Shown: piece after piece, positions 8,329-16,379 of the stretch
How the letters are laid out: each line of letters begins with the position of its first letter
How positions within the stretch are numbered: position 1 is the stretch's first letter
Assembly (NCBI GenBank): GCA_024680755.1
Contig: JAILBT010000094.1
Span: forward strand, 1 to 63,645
Origin: Prevotella sp.
GTDB lineage: Bacteria > Bacteroidota > Bacteroidia > Bacteroidales > Bacteroidaceae
DNA length: 63,645 nt
Direction of reading: 5' to 3'
Program-made: the position numbers and the translations under genes
Notes under the pieces: generated by a model
Told to the model about the DNA's origin: nothing
Seen by the model: the letters and a program-made list of their open reading frames with translations, nothing else
Database searches by the model: none

Positions 8329-9347
8329 CTCATGAGGAACTGGAAGCGTCCTATGTTATTCAGGGCTATGCCGGCGCCTTTAGCCACACAGTGTAGCGGG
8401 TCTTCGGCCACGATGAACTGTATGCCGAACTTGTCTGTCAGCCGTCGGTCCAGTCCGCGCAGCAGAGCGCCGCCTCCGGTCAGGTAGATGCCGCTGTTCA
8501 CTATGTCGGCATAGAGCTCGGGCGGCGTGTTTTCCAGGGCTTGCTGTATGGCCACCTCTATGCGTGCCACGGTCTTGTCCAGGCAGTGGGCTATCTCCTG
8601 ATAGCACACGGGCACCTTCATCGGCAGGGCGGTGATACGGTTGGGGCCATCGACCACATAGTCCTCGGGGGCCTCGTCGCCCAGGTCGGTCAGGGCCGAG
8701 CCCACATGTATCTTGATACGTTCGGCCATGCGCTCGCTGACTTTCACGTTGTGCTGCGACGACATATACTGCTGTATGTCGCTTGTCAGGTCGTCGCCGG
8801 CCACCTTAATGCTGCTGTTGTTGACTATACCTCCGAGCGATATGACGGCTATCTCGGTCGTTCCGCCGCCTATATCCACTATCATGTTGCCGTTGGGCGC
8901 CTCTACGTCGATGCCTATGCCCACGGCAGCCGCCATGGGCTCGAAGATGAGATAGACGTCGCGCCCCTCGGCATGTTCGGCCGAGTCGCGCACGGCGCGC
9001 AGCTCCACCTCTGTCGAGCCCGAGGGCACGCCTATGACCATGCGCAGCGACGGGGCAAAGAGGCGGCTGCCGCGGTGCACCATCTTAATCAGCCCGCGCA
9101 TCATCTGCTCGCAGGCCGAGAAGTCGGCTATCACGCCGTCGCGCAGCGGACGTATGGTGCGTATGGTGTCGTTGGTCTTCTCATACATCATCTTGGCTTT
9201 CTCGCCCACGGCTATCATCTTGTTCGTGTTGCGGTCGAGTGCCACCACCGACGGCTCGTCCACCACTATCTTGTTGTCGCTGATGATGATGGTGTTGGCT
9301 GTGCCAAGGTCCATGGCCAGCTCTTGGCTGAAACTGAAGAAACCCAT
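8325..9347 (-). CDS. mreB: Rod shape-determining protein MreB
   Basis: The 340-residue actin-fold ATPase polymerises under the membrane and positions cell-wall synthesis. The phosphate-1 motif MDLGTANTIII, phosphate-2 motif NMIVDIGGGTTEIAVISL and adenosine motif YLTGGGALLRGLD are all present and uninterrupted. Length and ends match the family. It follows a standalone IMP cyclohydrolase gene after 52 bp and overlaps mreC by 4 bp. No separate promoter is evident in the 52-bp gap, so it probably shares the promoter upstream of purH. Confidence 0.96.
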   Translation of the reverse strand: MGFFSFSQELAMDLGTANTIIISDNKIVVDEPSVVALDRNTNKMIAVGEKAKMMYEKTNDTIRTIRPLRDGVIADFSACEQMMRGLIKMVHRGSRLFAPSLRMVIGVPSGSTEVELRAVRDSAEHAEGRDVYLIFEPMAAAVGIGIDVEAPNGNMIVDIGGGTTEIAVISLGGIVNNSSIKVAGDDLTSDIQQYMSSQHNVKVSERMAERIKIHVGSALTDLGDEAPEDYVVDGPNRITALPMKVPVCYQEIAHCLDKTVARIEVAIQQALENTPPELYADIVNSGIYLTGGGALLRGLDRRLTDKFGIQFIVAEDPLHCVAKGAGIALNNIGRFQFLMR

Positions 9348-9399
9348 TGTCTTTCGTCGTGTGTTAAGTGTCTGTTACAATAAAAGGCAGCGGGCTGGT

Positions 9400-9987
9400 T
9401 CAGCTCTGCTCAAACCACTGGCGTATGGCCGTGTCGTAATGGCTGCTGACGCCGAAGGCGCGTGTGGCCAGCAGTCGGCGGTCTTCCTCGTCGGTCTGCG
9501 CTCCGTTCTTGGTGAGCAGCTCCATCAGCACGGGGTATTCGGCTTTCGAGGGCACTATCACCACGTCGCGGTAGTTCTTTGCGGCAGCGCGTATCAGCGA
9601 GATGCCGCCTATGTCTATCTTCTCTATGATGTCTTGTTCGCCGGCACCGCTCTTCACCGTCTGCTCGAAGGGGTAGAGGTCAACGATGACCAGGTCTATC
9701 TCGGGTATGTCATACTGCTTCATCTGCTGCCGGTCGCTCTCGTTGTCGCGGCGCGCCAGTATGCCGCCGAACACCTTCGGGTGCAGCGTCTTGACGCGGC
9801 CGCCCAGGATACTGGGGTATGTGGTCAGGTCTTCCACCTTCTGGCAGGGCAGGCCCAGACTCTCTATGAAAGCCTGTGTGCCGCCGGTGGAGAGCAGGGT
9901 GACTCCCTCCTCGTGCAGTTTCTTAATGATTTCGTCCAGTCCGTCCTTGTGGAAGACTGACACCAGGGCTGTCTTGATTCTCTTCAT
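9400..9987 (-). CDS. purH: IMP cyclohydrolase (PurH N-terminal domain only)
   Basis: The 195-residue product matches only the MGS-like IMP cyclohydrolase domain of PurH, which closes FAICAR to IMP in the last step of purine synthesis. Recognisable segments are TLLSTGGTQAFI, RVKTLHPKVFGGILARRD and IDIGGISLIRAAAKN. The usual bifunctional enzyme is just over 500 residues and has an AICAR transformylase domain after this one. Here the frame stops at the domain boundary and only 52 bp remain before mreB, so the second half is absent and not hidden by a frameshift. A separate transformylase gene elsewhere is expected. It is the first gene of the mre operon. Confidence 0.9.
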   Translation of the reverse strand: MKRIKTALVSVFHKDGLDEIIKKLHEEGVTLLSTGGTQAFIESLGLPCQKVEDLTTYPSILGGRVKTLHPKVFGGILARRDNESDRQQMKQYDIPEIDLVIVDLYPFEQTVKSGAGEQDIIEKIDIGGISLIRAAAKNYRDVVIVPSKAEYPVLMELLTKNGAQTDEEDRRLLATRAFGVSSHYDTAIRQWFEQS

Positions 9988-10145
9988 GTCTCGCGGTTGT
10001 GTCTTGTAATATTAATGTGTATATGTCTGCTTGCTTGTCTCTGCCGGCGGCTGCGGCCGTTGGAGGCCTTGCCGTGGCGAAGCGCCGTGAGGCCGCTGGC
10101 GCAGCGGCAGACGCGCAGCATGTCGCGTCTCTGAGTTTTTGGCTG

Positions 10146-10153
10146 CAAAGTTA
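10146..10153 (-). promoter_or_regulatory. Predicted -7 box for purH-mreBCD-mrdA
   Basis: On the minus strand TAACTTTGCAGCC fits the TAnnTTTG consensus and its common GC-rich continuation. It lies about 160 bp upstream of purH and no other box is seen between it and mrdA, so it may drive the whole five-gene unit. The -33 element is not clear. Confidence 0.6.
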
Positions 10154-10250
10154 CGAAATATTCCTCACATAACGCAGGTGTATGCCATTGTTTTTTTTGA
10201 TTAATTGTGATATATTTATTATCGGTCAATGCACAGCCAGCACTGCCAAA

Positions 10251-10366
10251 CCGCCTTGGCGGAAATCTTCAAAGCTACCAATTGTTATAAAAAGTATGTA
10301 AAAAGAAAAGAATTGTTATAATTATTTGGTTGTTTTGGGAAATAATGTTTACCTTTGGCGGCCAAA
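10251..10366 (+). promoter_or_regulatory. Promoter and palindromic operator-like sites before the XRE-cupin gene
   Basis: A -33 TTTG at 10325-10328 and a -7 TACCTTTG at 10350-10357 are 21 bp apart. A 13-bp palindrome, TTTGGCGGCCAAA (10354-10366), overlaps the -7 box and start site. The same core, TTGGCGG, occurs about 100 bp upstream in the palindrome CCGCCTTGGCGG (10251-10262). Two matching palindromes around a promoter in front of an XRE-family regulator suggest autoregulation. The rest of the 413-bp gap (9988-10400) shows no gene. Confidence 0.5.
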
Positions 10367-10400
10367 ACACAATAGGTATAAAAATCAGGTGTAAAAAGAA

Positions 10401-10979
10401 ATGTCAGACAATCATTCCATCGTAGGACTCAAGATTAAGTCCATGCGTGAGTCAAAGAACATCTCCATAGAGGAGATGGCGGAGCGTAGCGGCATGTCCG
10501 TTGACCAGATCACGTCCATAGAGGACGACCAGTATCTGCCCTCGCTGGGTCCGCTGATCAAGGTGGCGCGTGCGCTGGGCGTGCGCCTGGGCACCTTCCT
10601 CGACGACAGCGACGAGCTGGGGCCCGTGGTGTGCCGTGCCGAGCAGAGCGCCGAGGGCATCAGCTTCTCCAACGGGGCCACAGAGACGCGGCAGAACATG
10701 GTCTATCACTCGCTGGCCCGCCAGAAAGCGGGGCGAGCCATGGAGCCATTCCTCATAGACGTGCTGCCAAGCGAGGAGCGCAGCTTCAAGCTGTCGGCCC
10801 ACGAGGGCGAGGAGTTTATTTATGTGCTCAGCGGCGAGCTGGAGATAGCCTATGGCAAAGAGACATACCACCTGCGCCAGGGGGACAGCATCTTCTACGA
10901 CAGCATAGTGGAACACCATGTGCACGGCATGGCTGGAAAGGCCGCCAGAATACTGGCCGTGGTGTATATTCCCTTTTAG
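10401..10979 (+). CDS. XRE-family regulator with cupin domain
   Basis: The 192-residue protein joins a DNA-binding helix-turn-helix of the XRE/Cro type (residues about 8-62, KIKSMRESKNISIEEMAERS followed by the recognition helix region) to a C-terminal cupin barrel (about 110-190) with the HEGEEFIYVLSGELE metal- or ligand-binding pattern. Proteins of this design usually sense a small molecule and control the neighbouring operon. The next gene, 80 bp downstream, is an acyl-CoA synthetase, so a fatty-acid or organic-acid signal is plausible. Palindromes over its own promoter suggest autoregulation. Confidence 0.88.
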   Translation: MSDNHSIVGLKIKSMRESKNISIEEMAERSGMSVDQITSIEDDQYLPSLGPLIKVARALGVRLGTFLDDSDELGPVVCRAEQSAEGISFSNGATETRQNMVYHSLARQKAGRAMEPFLIDVLPSEERSFKLSAHEGEEFIYVLSGELEIAYGKETYHLRQGDSIFYDSIVEHHVHGMAGKAARILAVVYIPF

Positions 10980-11058
10980 TTGAGAGCTGAGAGTTTATCA
11001 GCTCTCAGTTATCAGTTATCAGTTCTCAACTCTCAACTCTCAACTCTGAAATCTAAGT
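10979..11058 (+). repeat. Heptamer repeats with a long inverted repeat before the acyl-CoA synthetase
   Basis: The gap is built of 7-bp units such as GTTATCA, GTTCTCA and ACTCTCA. The left end (GTTGAGAGCTGAGAG, 10979-10993) is complementary to 11030-11044 (CTCTCAACTCTCAAC) with one mismatch, so the transcript could fold a 15-bp stem. The repeats reach within 2 bp of the next start codon (11060). The stem overlaps the stop codon of the upstream gene and has no U tract, so it is more likely a leader structure than a terminator. Confidence 0.75.
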
Positions 11059-11059
11059 T

Positions 11060-12736
11060 ATGTCAGAACCATTGGCAATGAAGGATGCCCGCCTGTGGGA
11101 ACGCACCCTGGGCGACTGGCTGGAACACTGGGCAAGCGAGACGCCCGACAAAGAATATATCGTGTATAGCGACCGCGACCTGCGCTTCACATGGAGCCAG
11201 TTCAACGAGCGTGTAGATAACCTGGCCAAGGGCCTGCTGGCCATAGGCGTGACCAAGGGGTCGAACGTGGGCATCTGGGCCACCAACGTGCCCGACTGGC
11301 TCACCTTCCTCTATGCCACGGCAAAGATAGGGGCCGTGCTCGTGACGGTCAACACCAACTATAAGCAGGCCGAGCTGGAATATCTGTGCAAGGACTCAGA
11401 CATGCACACCCTGTGTATCACTAACGGTACATGGGAGTGCGACTATGTCGATATGACCTACAAGATGTTGCCCGAGTTGCGCAGCTGTCAGCGCGGCCAC
11501 CTGGAGAGCCGGCAGTTTCCCTGCCTTAAGAACGTGGTGTATATAGGCATGGAGAAATATCGCGGCATGTATAACACGGCCGAGCTGCTGCTTTTGGGTA
11601 GCAACATCGACGACGAGCGCCTGACCGAGGCCAAGAGCAACGTCAGTTGTCACGACGTGTGCAACATGCAGTACACCAGTGGCACCACGGGCTTCCCCAA
11701 GGGCGTCATGCTGACCCACTACAACATTACGAACGACGGCTGGTTCACCGGACAGAATATGGGCTTCACACAGGATGACAAGCTCTGCGTGTGCGTGCCT
11801 CTGTTCCATTGCTTCGGCGTGGTGCTGGCCACGATGAACTGTCTGACCCACGGCTGCACGGAGGTGATGGTAGAGAAGTTTGACCCGCTGGTCGTGCTGG
11901 CCTCGGTGCACAAGGAACGCTGCACCGCCCTCTATGGCGTGCCTACCATGTTCATAGCCGAGCTGAACCACCCCATGTTCTCCATGTTCGACATGTCGAG
12001 CCTGCGCACCGGCATTATGGCCGGCTCGCTGTGCCCGGTGGAGCTGATGAAGCAGGTGTCGGAGAAGATGTACATGACCATCACGTCGGTCTATGGACTG
12101 ACCGAGTCGTCGCCCGGCATGACGCAGACATGCTTGACGGACAGCTTCGAGCAGCGCTGCACCACCGTGGGCCGCGACTTTCCCTTTGTGGAGGTGAAGG
12201 TGCTCGACCCCGAGACCGGACAGGAGTGTCCTGTGGGCGTGCAGGGTGAGATGTGCTGCCGCGGCTTCAACGTGATGAAGGGCTACTACAAGAATCCCAA
12301 GGCCACGGCCGAGGTCATCGACGAGAATGGCTTCCTACATTCCGGCGACCTGGGCGTGAAAGATGCCGACGGCTTCTACCGCATCACGGGCCGCATAAAG
12401 GACATGATTATCCGCGGAGGCGAGAATGTCTATCCGCGCGAGATAGAGGAGTTTCTCTACCACATGCCCGGTATAAAAGACGTGCAGGTGGCTGGCGTGC
12501 CCTCGCCCAAGTATGGCGAGCAGGTGGGCGCGTTCATCATCCTGAACGACGGTGTGACGATGGACGCTGAAGACGTGCGCGACTTCTGCAAGGGCAAGAT
12601 AGCGCGCTATAAGACACCCAAATACATCTTCTTTGTCAAGGAGTTCCCCCTGACGGGCTCGGGCAAGATACAGAAGTTCAAGCTGCGCGAGATGAGTCTT
12701 GATCTCTGCCGTCAGCAGGGCATAGAGGTGGTGTGA
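11060..12736 (+). CDS. AMP-forming acyl-CoA synthetase
   Basis: The 558-residue enzyme activates a carboxylic acid with ATP and joins it to CoA. The P-loop signature [11 protein letters not shown] is at residues 205-215, and the later motifs [10 protein letters not shown], the hinge region [20 protein letters not shown] and the C-terminal lysine motif [12 protein letters not shown] are all present. Length and order match medium- to long-chain fatty-acid CoA ligases, though the substrate cannot be read from sequence. The adjacent XRE-cupin regulator probably controls it. The 80-bp gap between them holds heptamer repeats able to form a hairpin. It converges on the dbpA-like gene. Confidence 0.92.
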   Translation: MSEPLAMKDARLWERTLGDWLEHWASETPDKEYIVYSDRDLRFTWSQFNERVDNLAKGLLAIGVTKGSNVGIWATNVPDWLTFLYATAKIGAVLVTVNTNYKQAELEYLCKDSDMHTLCITNGTWECDYVDMTYKMLPELRSCQRGHLESRQFPCLKNVVYIGMEKYRGMYNTAELLLLGSNIDDERLTEAKSNVSCHDVCNMQYTSGTTGFPKGVMLTHYNITNDGWFTGQNMGFTQDDKLCVCVPLFHCFGVVLATMNCLTHGCTEVMVEKFDPLVVLASVHKERCTALYGVPTMFIAELNHPMFSMFDMSSLRTGIMAGSLCPVELMKQVSEKMYMTITSVYGLTESSPGMTQTCLTDSFEQRCTTVGRDFPFVEVKVLDPETGQECPVGVQGEMCCRGFNVMKGYYKNPKATAEVIDENGFLHSGDLGVKDADGFYRITGRIKDMIIRGGENVYPREIEEFLYHMPGIKDVQVAGVPSPKYGEQVGAFIILNDGVTMDAEDVRDFCKGKIARYKTPKYIFFVKEFPLTGSGKIQKFKLREMSLDLCRQQGIEVV

Positions 12737-12796
12737 CGATGGCTGCGTGGGCGGCCGCCGTCGGCCTGCGGGGTGGGGCAGGGCGATGTGCCGGCC

Positions 12797-14149
12797 TCAG
12801 CGTATCGGTTCCACCACGGTGTGCTGTCCCTTGATGCGCTCGCCCTTGACGGCGGCCAGCAGGCCGGTCACGGCCTGGCGGCTCACGGCGGCGTATGCGT
12901 GGTGGTCGTAAACGTCGATGCGCCCGAGCTGATGGGCCTGCAGGCCACCCTTCTTGCACAGGAAACCGACGATGTCGCCGCGTGAGATCTTCTCGCGGCG
13001 ACCTTTTCCTATATATATGGTGGCCATTGGCGGCAGCAGCGGCTGTGATGTTGCGGTGTCGGGCTGTGGAACAAACTCCTTGGCAGCCGTTTGCGCCATC
13101 TCCTGCGGCAGCTGCTCGCCCGGGCCGAGTATGAAGTAGGTGGTGCCCGTCTGCTGCCAGCGTGCCGTGCGTCCGCTGCGATGTATGGCCGCTGCCGATG
13201 TCTCGGGCAGGTGATAGTGTATCACGGCCCCGACGTCGGGTATGTCCAGTCCGCGCGACGCCAGGTCGGTGCTGACCAGTGGCTGCAGCGAGCCGTTGGC
13301 GAAGAGGTAGAGCTGCTGCTGGCGCAGGCTCTGCTCCATGCCTCCGTGCATGATGGCTGGCATGAAGCCGCGGCGACGCAGATAGTCGGCGGCGCGCTCC
13401 ACGGCCTCGCGGCGGTTCAGGAAGACGATGGCTTTCTGTCCGGCCAGGGTGCGCAGCAGCGCGTCTAAGGTGGACAGCTTGTCGCGCTCGGGGCTGTGCA
13501 CGGTGTGTATGGCTATGCGCCGGTCTGACGGCGGCTCGGCAACATCGGCCGCGGTCGGACTGCCGGTCGAGACCACGCGGTGGGCATCAGCCAGGCGGAC
13601 GAAGGCAGGTATCTGCTCGGCGTCGGTGGCAGAGAGCAGCACGCGCCGCCTCACGTCGGGCAGGCGCTGCAGCAGCCGGCTCATCTCGGCCTCGAAGCCC
13701 ATCTCGAGACACTTGTCAAACTCGTCTATCACCAACCACGTCACGCCGCGGGCGTTGATGTTGCCCTTGCTCAGGTGGTCGTTCAGCCGGCCGGGGGTGC
13801 CGAAGACCACCTGCGGGCGCAGCTGGCGCATCTGCCGGTGTTCGTTCATGGCGGGGCGGCCGCCATAGACGCTCATCGAGCGCAGCCCCGTGCCCATGCG
13901 CTGCATGACCTGCTGGCTCTGCATGGCCAGCTCGCGGCCCGGAACCACCACCACGGCCTGCACCGCGTCGGCGTCGGCATTGAGGCGGCTGCACAGCGGC
14001 AGCAGGTAGGCCAGCGTCTTGCCGCTGCCCGTGGGCGAGAGCAGCACCACGTCGCCACGGCCGCAGGCAATGGCCTGGCGGGCCTCGAGCTGCATGGCGC
14101 TCAGATGGTCTATGCCCAGCTTCTTCAGTATGTTGTCAGTCTGTTCCAT
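12797..14149 (-). CDS. dbpA: DEAD-box RNA helicase, DbpA type
   Basis: The 450-residue protein has the standard helicase core: Walker A SPTGSGKT (38-45), a DEFD variant of the DEAD box (VIDEFDKCLEMGFE), SAT, and the C-terminal motifs STDLASRGLDIP and HRSGRTAR. Residues about 375-450 (starting IYIGKGRREKISRGDIVGFL) match the DbpA RNA-binding domain, which in E. coli targets helix 92 of 23S rRNA during large-subunit assembly. The start overlaps the end of the DUF4435 gene by 14 bp, so it may be expressed with the ATPase/DUF4435 pair even though its expected role is ribosome assembly. Confidence 0.92.
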   Translation of the reverse strand: MEQTDNILKKLGIDHLSAMQLEARQAIACGRGDVVLLSPTGSGKTLAYLLPLCSRLNADADAVQAVVVVPGRELAMQSQQVMQRMGTGLRSMSVYGGRPAMNEHRQMRQLRPQVVFGTPGRLNDHLSKGNINARGVTWLVIDEFDKCLEMGFEAEMSRLLQRLPDVRRRVLLSATDAEQIPAFVRLADAHRVVSTGSPTAADVAEPPSDRRIAIHTVHSPERDKLSTLDALLRTLAGQKAIVFLNRREAVERAADYLRRRGFMPAIMHGGMEQSLRQQQLYLFANGSLQPLVSTDLASRGLDIPDVGAVIHYHLPETSAAAIHRSGRTARWQQTGTTYFILGPGEQLPQEMAQTAAKEFVPQPDTATSQPLLPPMATIYIGKGRREKISRGDIVGFLCKKGGLQAHQLGRIDVYDHHAYAAVSRQAVTGLLAAVKGERIKGQHTVVEPIR

Positions 14150-15221
14150 TGCTTTGCTGTTCGCTTTCCTGATTGTTTTCCTGATGGCTTTGTTGTCCGC
14201 TCTGTTGCAGCGCGGCGGCGAGCCGGTCGCTCTGGCGCAGCAGCCGGCGAGCGTCGTTCAGTATGTGCTGAAACTCGGGCGCTGACGTATATCCGGTGTG
14301 CTTCTTCAGCATGTCTTTTATGTCCTGCTGCGAGTGGCTGTAGCAGGCCATCTCGTTGCGCTTCTGTTCGTTGTGACCGTCGGCGCGCAGTATCTCGGCC
14401 TGGCGCTGGGCACGCAGCATGTTGCACACCTTGTTCAGCATGGGGGCCGTCAGTACGTCGAACACGTGGTGGCCCTGCATGTAAAGGTAGGTGCGCTCGG
14501 GCAGCACGCCAAGGTGTTTCATGTCGCGCTCCACGCCCGCCACCTCGGCCTCGCAGCCCGGAAACTTACGTCTCAGCTCTGCTATGCGGTGCTGCACCTT
14601 CTGCGCCACGCGTCTGACCGACTCGGCCGGCGACTTGGTGGTGAAGCGCCCCGGGTCGGTGGTCTGGTTGAAGTCGCTGATGGAGAACTGCGAGTGGAAG
14701 CCCCGGCGGTAGGCCCACACGCTCCAGACCAGCAGCGGGAAGCAGGCGCGCGAGAAGTCGCTGAAGAAACGCTCGAAGTCGAACACCATGCTGTCGTTCA
14801 GTGTGGCCATGACGCACACGTTGTGCAGGGCGGGGGCGTAGCACTGGTAGTTCTCGATGGCATACACGTATGTGTGCAGCACGTATGGCGACCGCAGTAT
14901 CTGTCGCGACGCAGGCGTGGCACCCTGTAGCAGGTAGTCGTAGTCGGCATCCACGCAGGCTATCATGTCCGGACCTACCTGTGTGCCGATGAAGTTCATC
15001 AGCACCGATTTCTTGCCGCGGTCGAGCCTCTGTCGCGATGGCAGCATGACCTCGAAATAGCGGTGGTCGTCTTCCAGCGGCCCGAGCACGGTGCGCCAGA
15101 AGTAGATGTCGTCGTAGCTCTCGACGTAAGCTACGATGCGCCGTCTGGCCCTGCGCGCTGTCATGCCGTTGGCCGCACGGAAGTAGTCGCTCGTTATGTT
15201 GTCCTTCAGTCGGTTTGCCAA
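14136..15221 (-). CDS. DUF4435 protein, TOPRIM-like nuclease candidate
   Basis: The 361-residue protein begins with a region like DUF4435, a TOPRIM-fold family. The expected acidic residues are visible: Glu34 in AYVESYDDIYFW and Asp91-x-Asp93 in ACVDADYDYLL. The middle (about 100-250) is aromatic-rich, and the C-terminus is Gln- and Asn-rich with low complexity. It lies just downstream of an AAA ATPase of the ABC/OLD type. An ATPase followed by DUF4435 is the layout of the PARIS anti-phage system (AriA-AriB) and of OLD-like nucleases, but similar pairs may have other roles. The only start giving a full N-terminus is TTG at 15221; the next ATG is codon 20. Confidence 0.8.
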   Translation of the reverse strand: MANRLKDNITSDYFRAANGMTARRARRRIVAYVESYDDIYFWRTVLGPLEDDHRYFEVMLPSRQRLDRGKKSVLMNFIGTQVGPDMIACVDADYDYLLQGATPASRQILRSPYVLHTYVYAIENYQCYAPALHNVCVMATLNDSMVFDFERFFSDFSRACFPLLVWSVWAYRRGFHSQFSISDFNQTTDPGRFTTKSPAESVRRVAQKVQHRIAELRRKFPGCEAEVAGVERDMKHLGVLPERTYLYMQGHHVFDVLTAPMLNKVCNMLRAQRQAEILRADGHNEQKRNEMACYSHSQQDIKDMLKKHTGYTSAPEFQHILNDARRLLRQSDRLAAALQQSGQQSHQENNQESEQQSNGTD

Positions 15222-15281
15222 TTATCTTTCACTTTTTTTTACTTTTCCGCTTTTCCACCTTTCACCCTTCACCCTACATCT

Positions 15282-15379
15282 TTTAATGTTTAATTTATAA
15301 TTTATAATGTTAAATGTATAATGTTTAATGTTTAATGTTTAATGTTTAATGTTTAATGTTTAATGTTTAATGTATAATG
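15282..15379 (-). repeat. Tandem heptamer array, 14 units, between ATPase and DUF4435 genes
   Basis: Fourteen 7-bp units (mostly TTTAATG on the plus strand, some TATAATG or one-base variants) fill the gap and end 4 bp from the ATPase stop. Between the array and the DUF4435 start is a pyrimidine-rich stretch that also shows 7-bp periodicity (ACCTTTC, ACCCTTC, ACCCTAC at about 15257-15277). The array would lie in the intercistronic part of the transcript. Confidence 0.9.
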
Positions 15380-15383
15380 TTTG

Positions 15384-16199
15384 TCATTCTTTGACCGTAA
15401 TGTCGCTCACCTCTGTCACATGGTCAATCCATCCGTTCATAATCACTGCCGGCGAGTGGGTGGTCAGCAATATCTGCACGTTAGGGTTCAGCTCCAGTAT
15501 CAGGTCTATGAGCTGTTTCTGCCATTCGATGTGTAGGCTCACCTCCGGTTCGTCCATGAAGAGCACGTATGGCTTTCCGTCCTCAATGAGTGTGGTGAGC
15601 AGTATGACCAGCATCTGTTTCTCTCCGCTTGAGAGCTGGTATGGCGTCAGCACGTCGTCGCCCTGCCTGAAGCGCAGCTCGTTGGCTTCGCGGTGCAGTG
15701 TCTTGCCTGTCTCGCTGAAGAGCCTGTCCACCATGTCCTGAAAGATTGCCTTGCGTGCCGACATCTGGCGTGCTGCCTCGGTGTCGCCCCGCTGCAGGGC
15801 GGCAATGACGCGGTTGCCTATGTCCACCTGGTAGTTCAGGTATCCGCGTTGCAGCTGGTACAGGCGGAAGTCGAGCGCAGACACTATCTGCTTGTCCATC
15901 AGACGTACGGTGTCTGCATCGAGCACGGGATTGTCCATCGAGCGCACTATGTCGTGGCGCAGCATAGTGGCTCCCTGCGGTGCCAGCGTCACCTTGACAC
16001 CGTGGGGCAGGGCAGGGCGGACGCTGTCGTCATGTGCAGCCACATGGCGCAACACCTTGTTCAGTATGGTGGTCTTGCCCACGCCGTTGATTCCGCTCAG
16101 TATGTTGACGTGGCGATCCAGTGTCCACACCACATGCTTGCCGCCGCTCCACAGAGCGTCTATCTCTATCTGCCGGATATAGTCAGCATATTTCTCCAT
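15384..16199 (-). CDS. AAA ATPase of ABC/OLD type (AriA-like layout)
   Basis: Starting at the ATG at 16199, the 271-residue protein has Walker A G36-INGVG-KT43, the ABC signature QLSSGEKQMLVIL, Walker B YVLFMDEPEVSLH and the H-loop LTTHSPAVI. This is the nucleotide-binding fold of SMC-, RecF- and OLD-type ATPases, without a long coiled coil. The frame stays open further upstream, but the 16199 start is preferred because a -7 box lies at 16240-16247, between it and the longer alternatives. The DUF4435/TOPRIM gene follows, so the two may form one ATPase-nuclease complex. A housekeeping role cannot be excluded. Confidence 0.85.
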   Translation of the reverse strand: MEKYADYIRQIEIDALWSGGKHVVWTLDRHVNILSGINGVGKTTILNKVLRHVAAHDDSVRPALPHGVKVTLAPQGATMLRHDIVRSMDNPVLDADTVRLMDKQIVSALDFRLYQLQRGYLNYQVDIGNRVIAALQRGDTEAARQMSARKAIFQDMVDRLFSETGKTLHREANELRFRQGDDVLTPYQLSSGEKQMLVILLTTLIEDGKPYVLFMDEPEVSLHIEWQKQLIDLILELNPNVQILLTTHSPAVIMNGWIDHVTEVSDITVKE

Positions 16200-16239
16200 C
16201 TTCGTTGGCCTACTTCTGTCGTTGGTTTTGTATGGGCTG

Positions 16240-16247
16240 CAAATATA
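16240..16247 (-). promoter_or_regulatory. Predicted -7 box for the ATPase/DUF4435 unit
   Basis: On the minus strand TATATTTGCAGCCC fits TAnnTTTG plus the usual GC continuation. It lies 40 bp upstream of the chosen ATPase start and helps choose that start. A clear TTTG -33 box was not seen. Confidence 0.6.
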
Positions 16248-16339
16248 GACATTTTTTTTGACATATAATATTAATGTGTAAAGATTTTTTGTTTTTGCGG
16301 TTTCATGCGTGGCGTGTTTTTTTTTCTGCGGCCGATTAT

Positions 16340-16370
16340 TTTGTGCTTCGGCAAAAATACCGTAATTTTG
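16340..16370 (+). promoter_or_regulatory. Promoter of rodA
   Basis: TTTG at 16340-16343 and TAATTTTG at 16363-16370 are separated by 19 bp, the expected Bacteroidota arrangement. The start codon at 16380 is only 9 bp beyond the -7 box, so the transcript would be leaderless or nearly so. Confidence 0.7.
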
Positions 16371-16379
16371 CGGCCTGTT

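Noticed and set aside
9984..10229. 81-residue frame upstream of purH
   Set aside because: It overlaps the predicted purH promoter, has no recognisable features and ends within the purH start.
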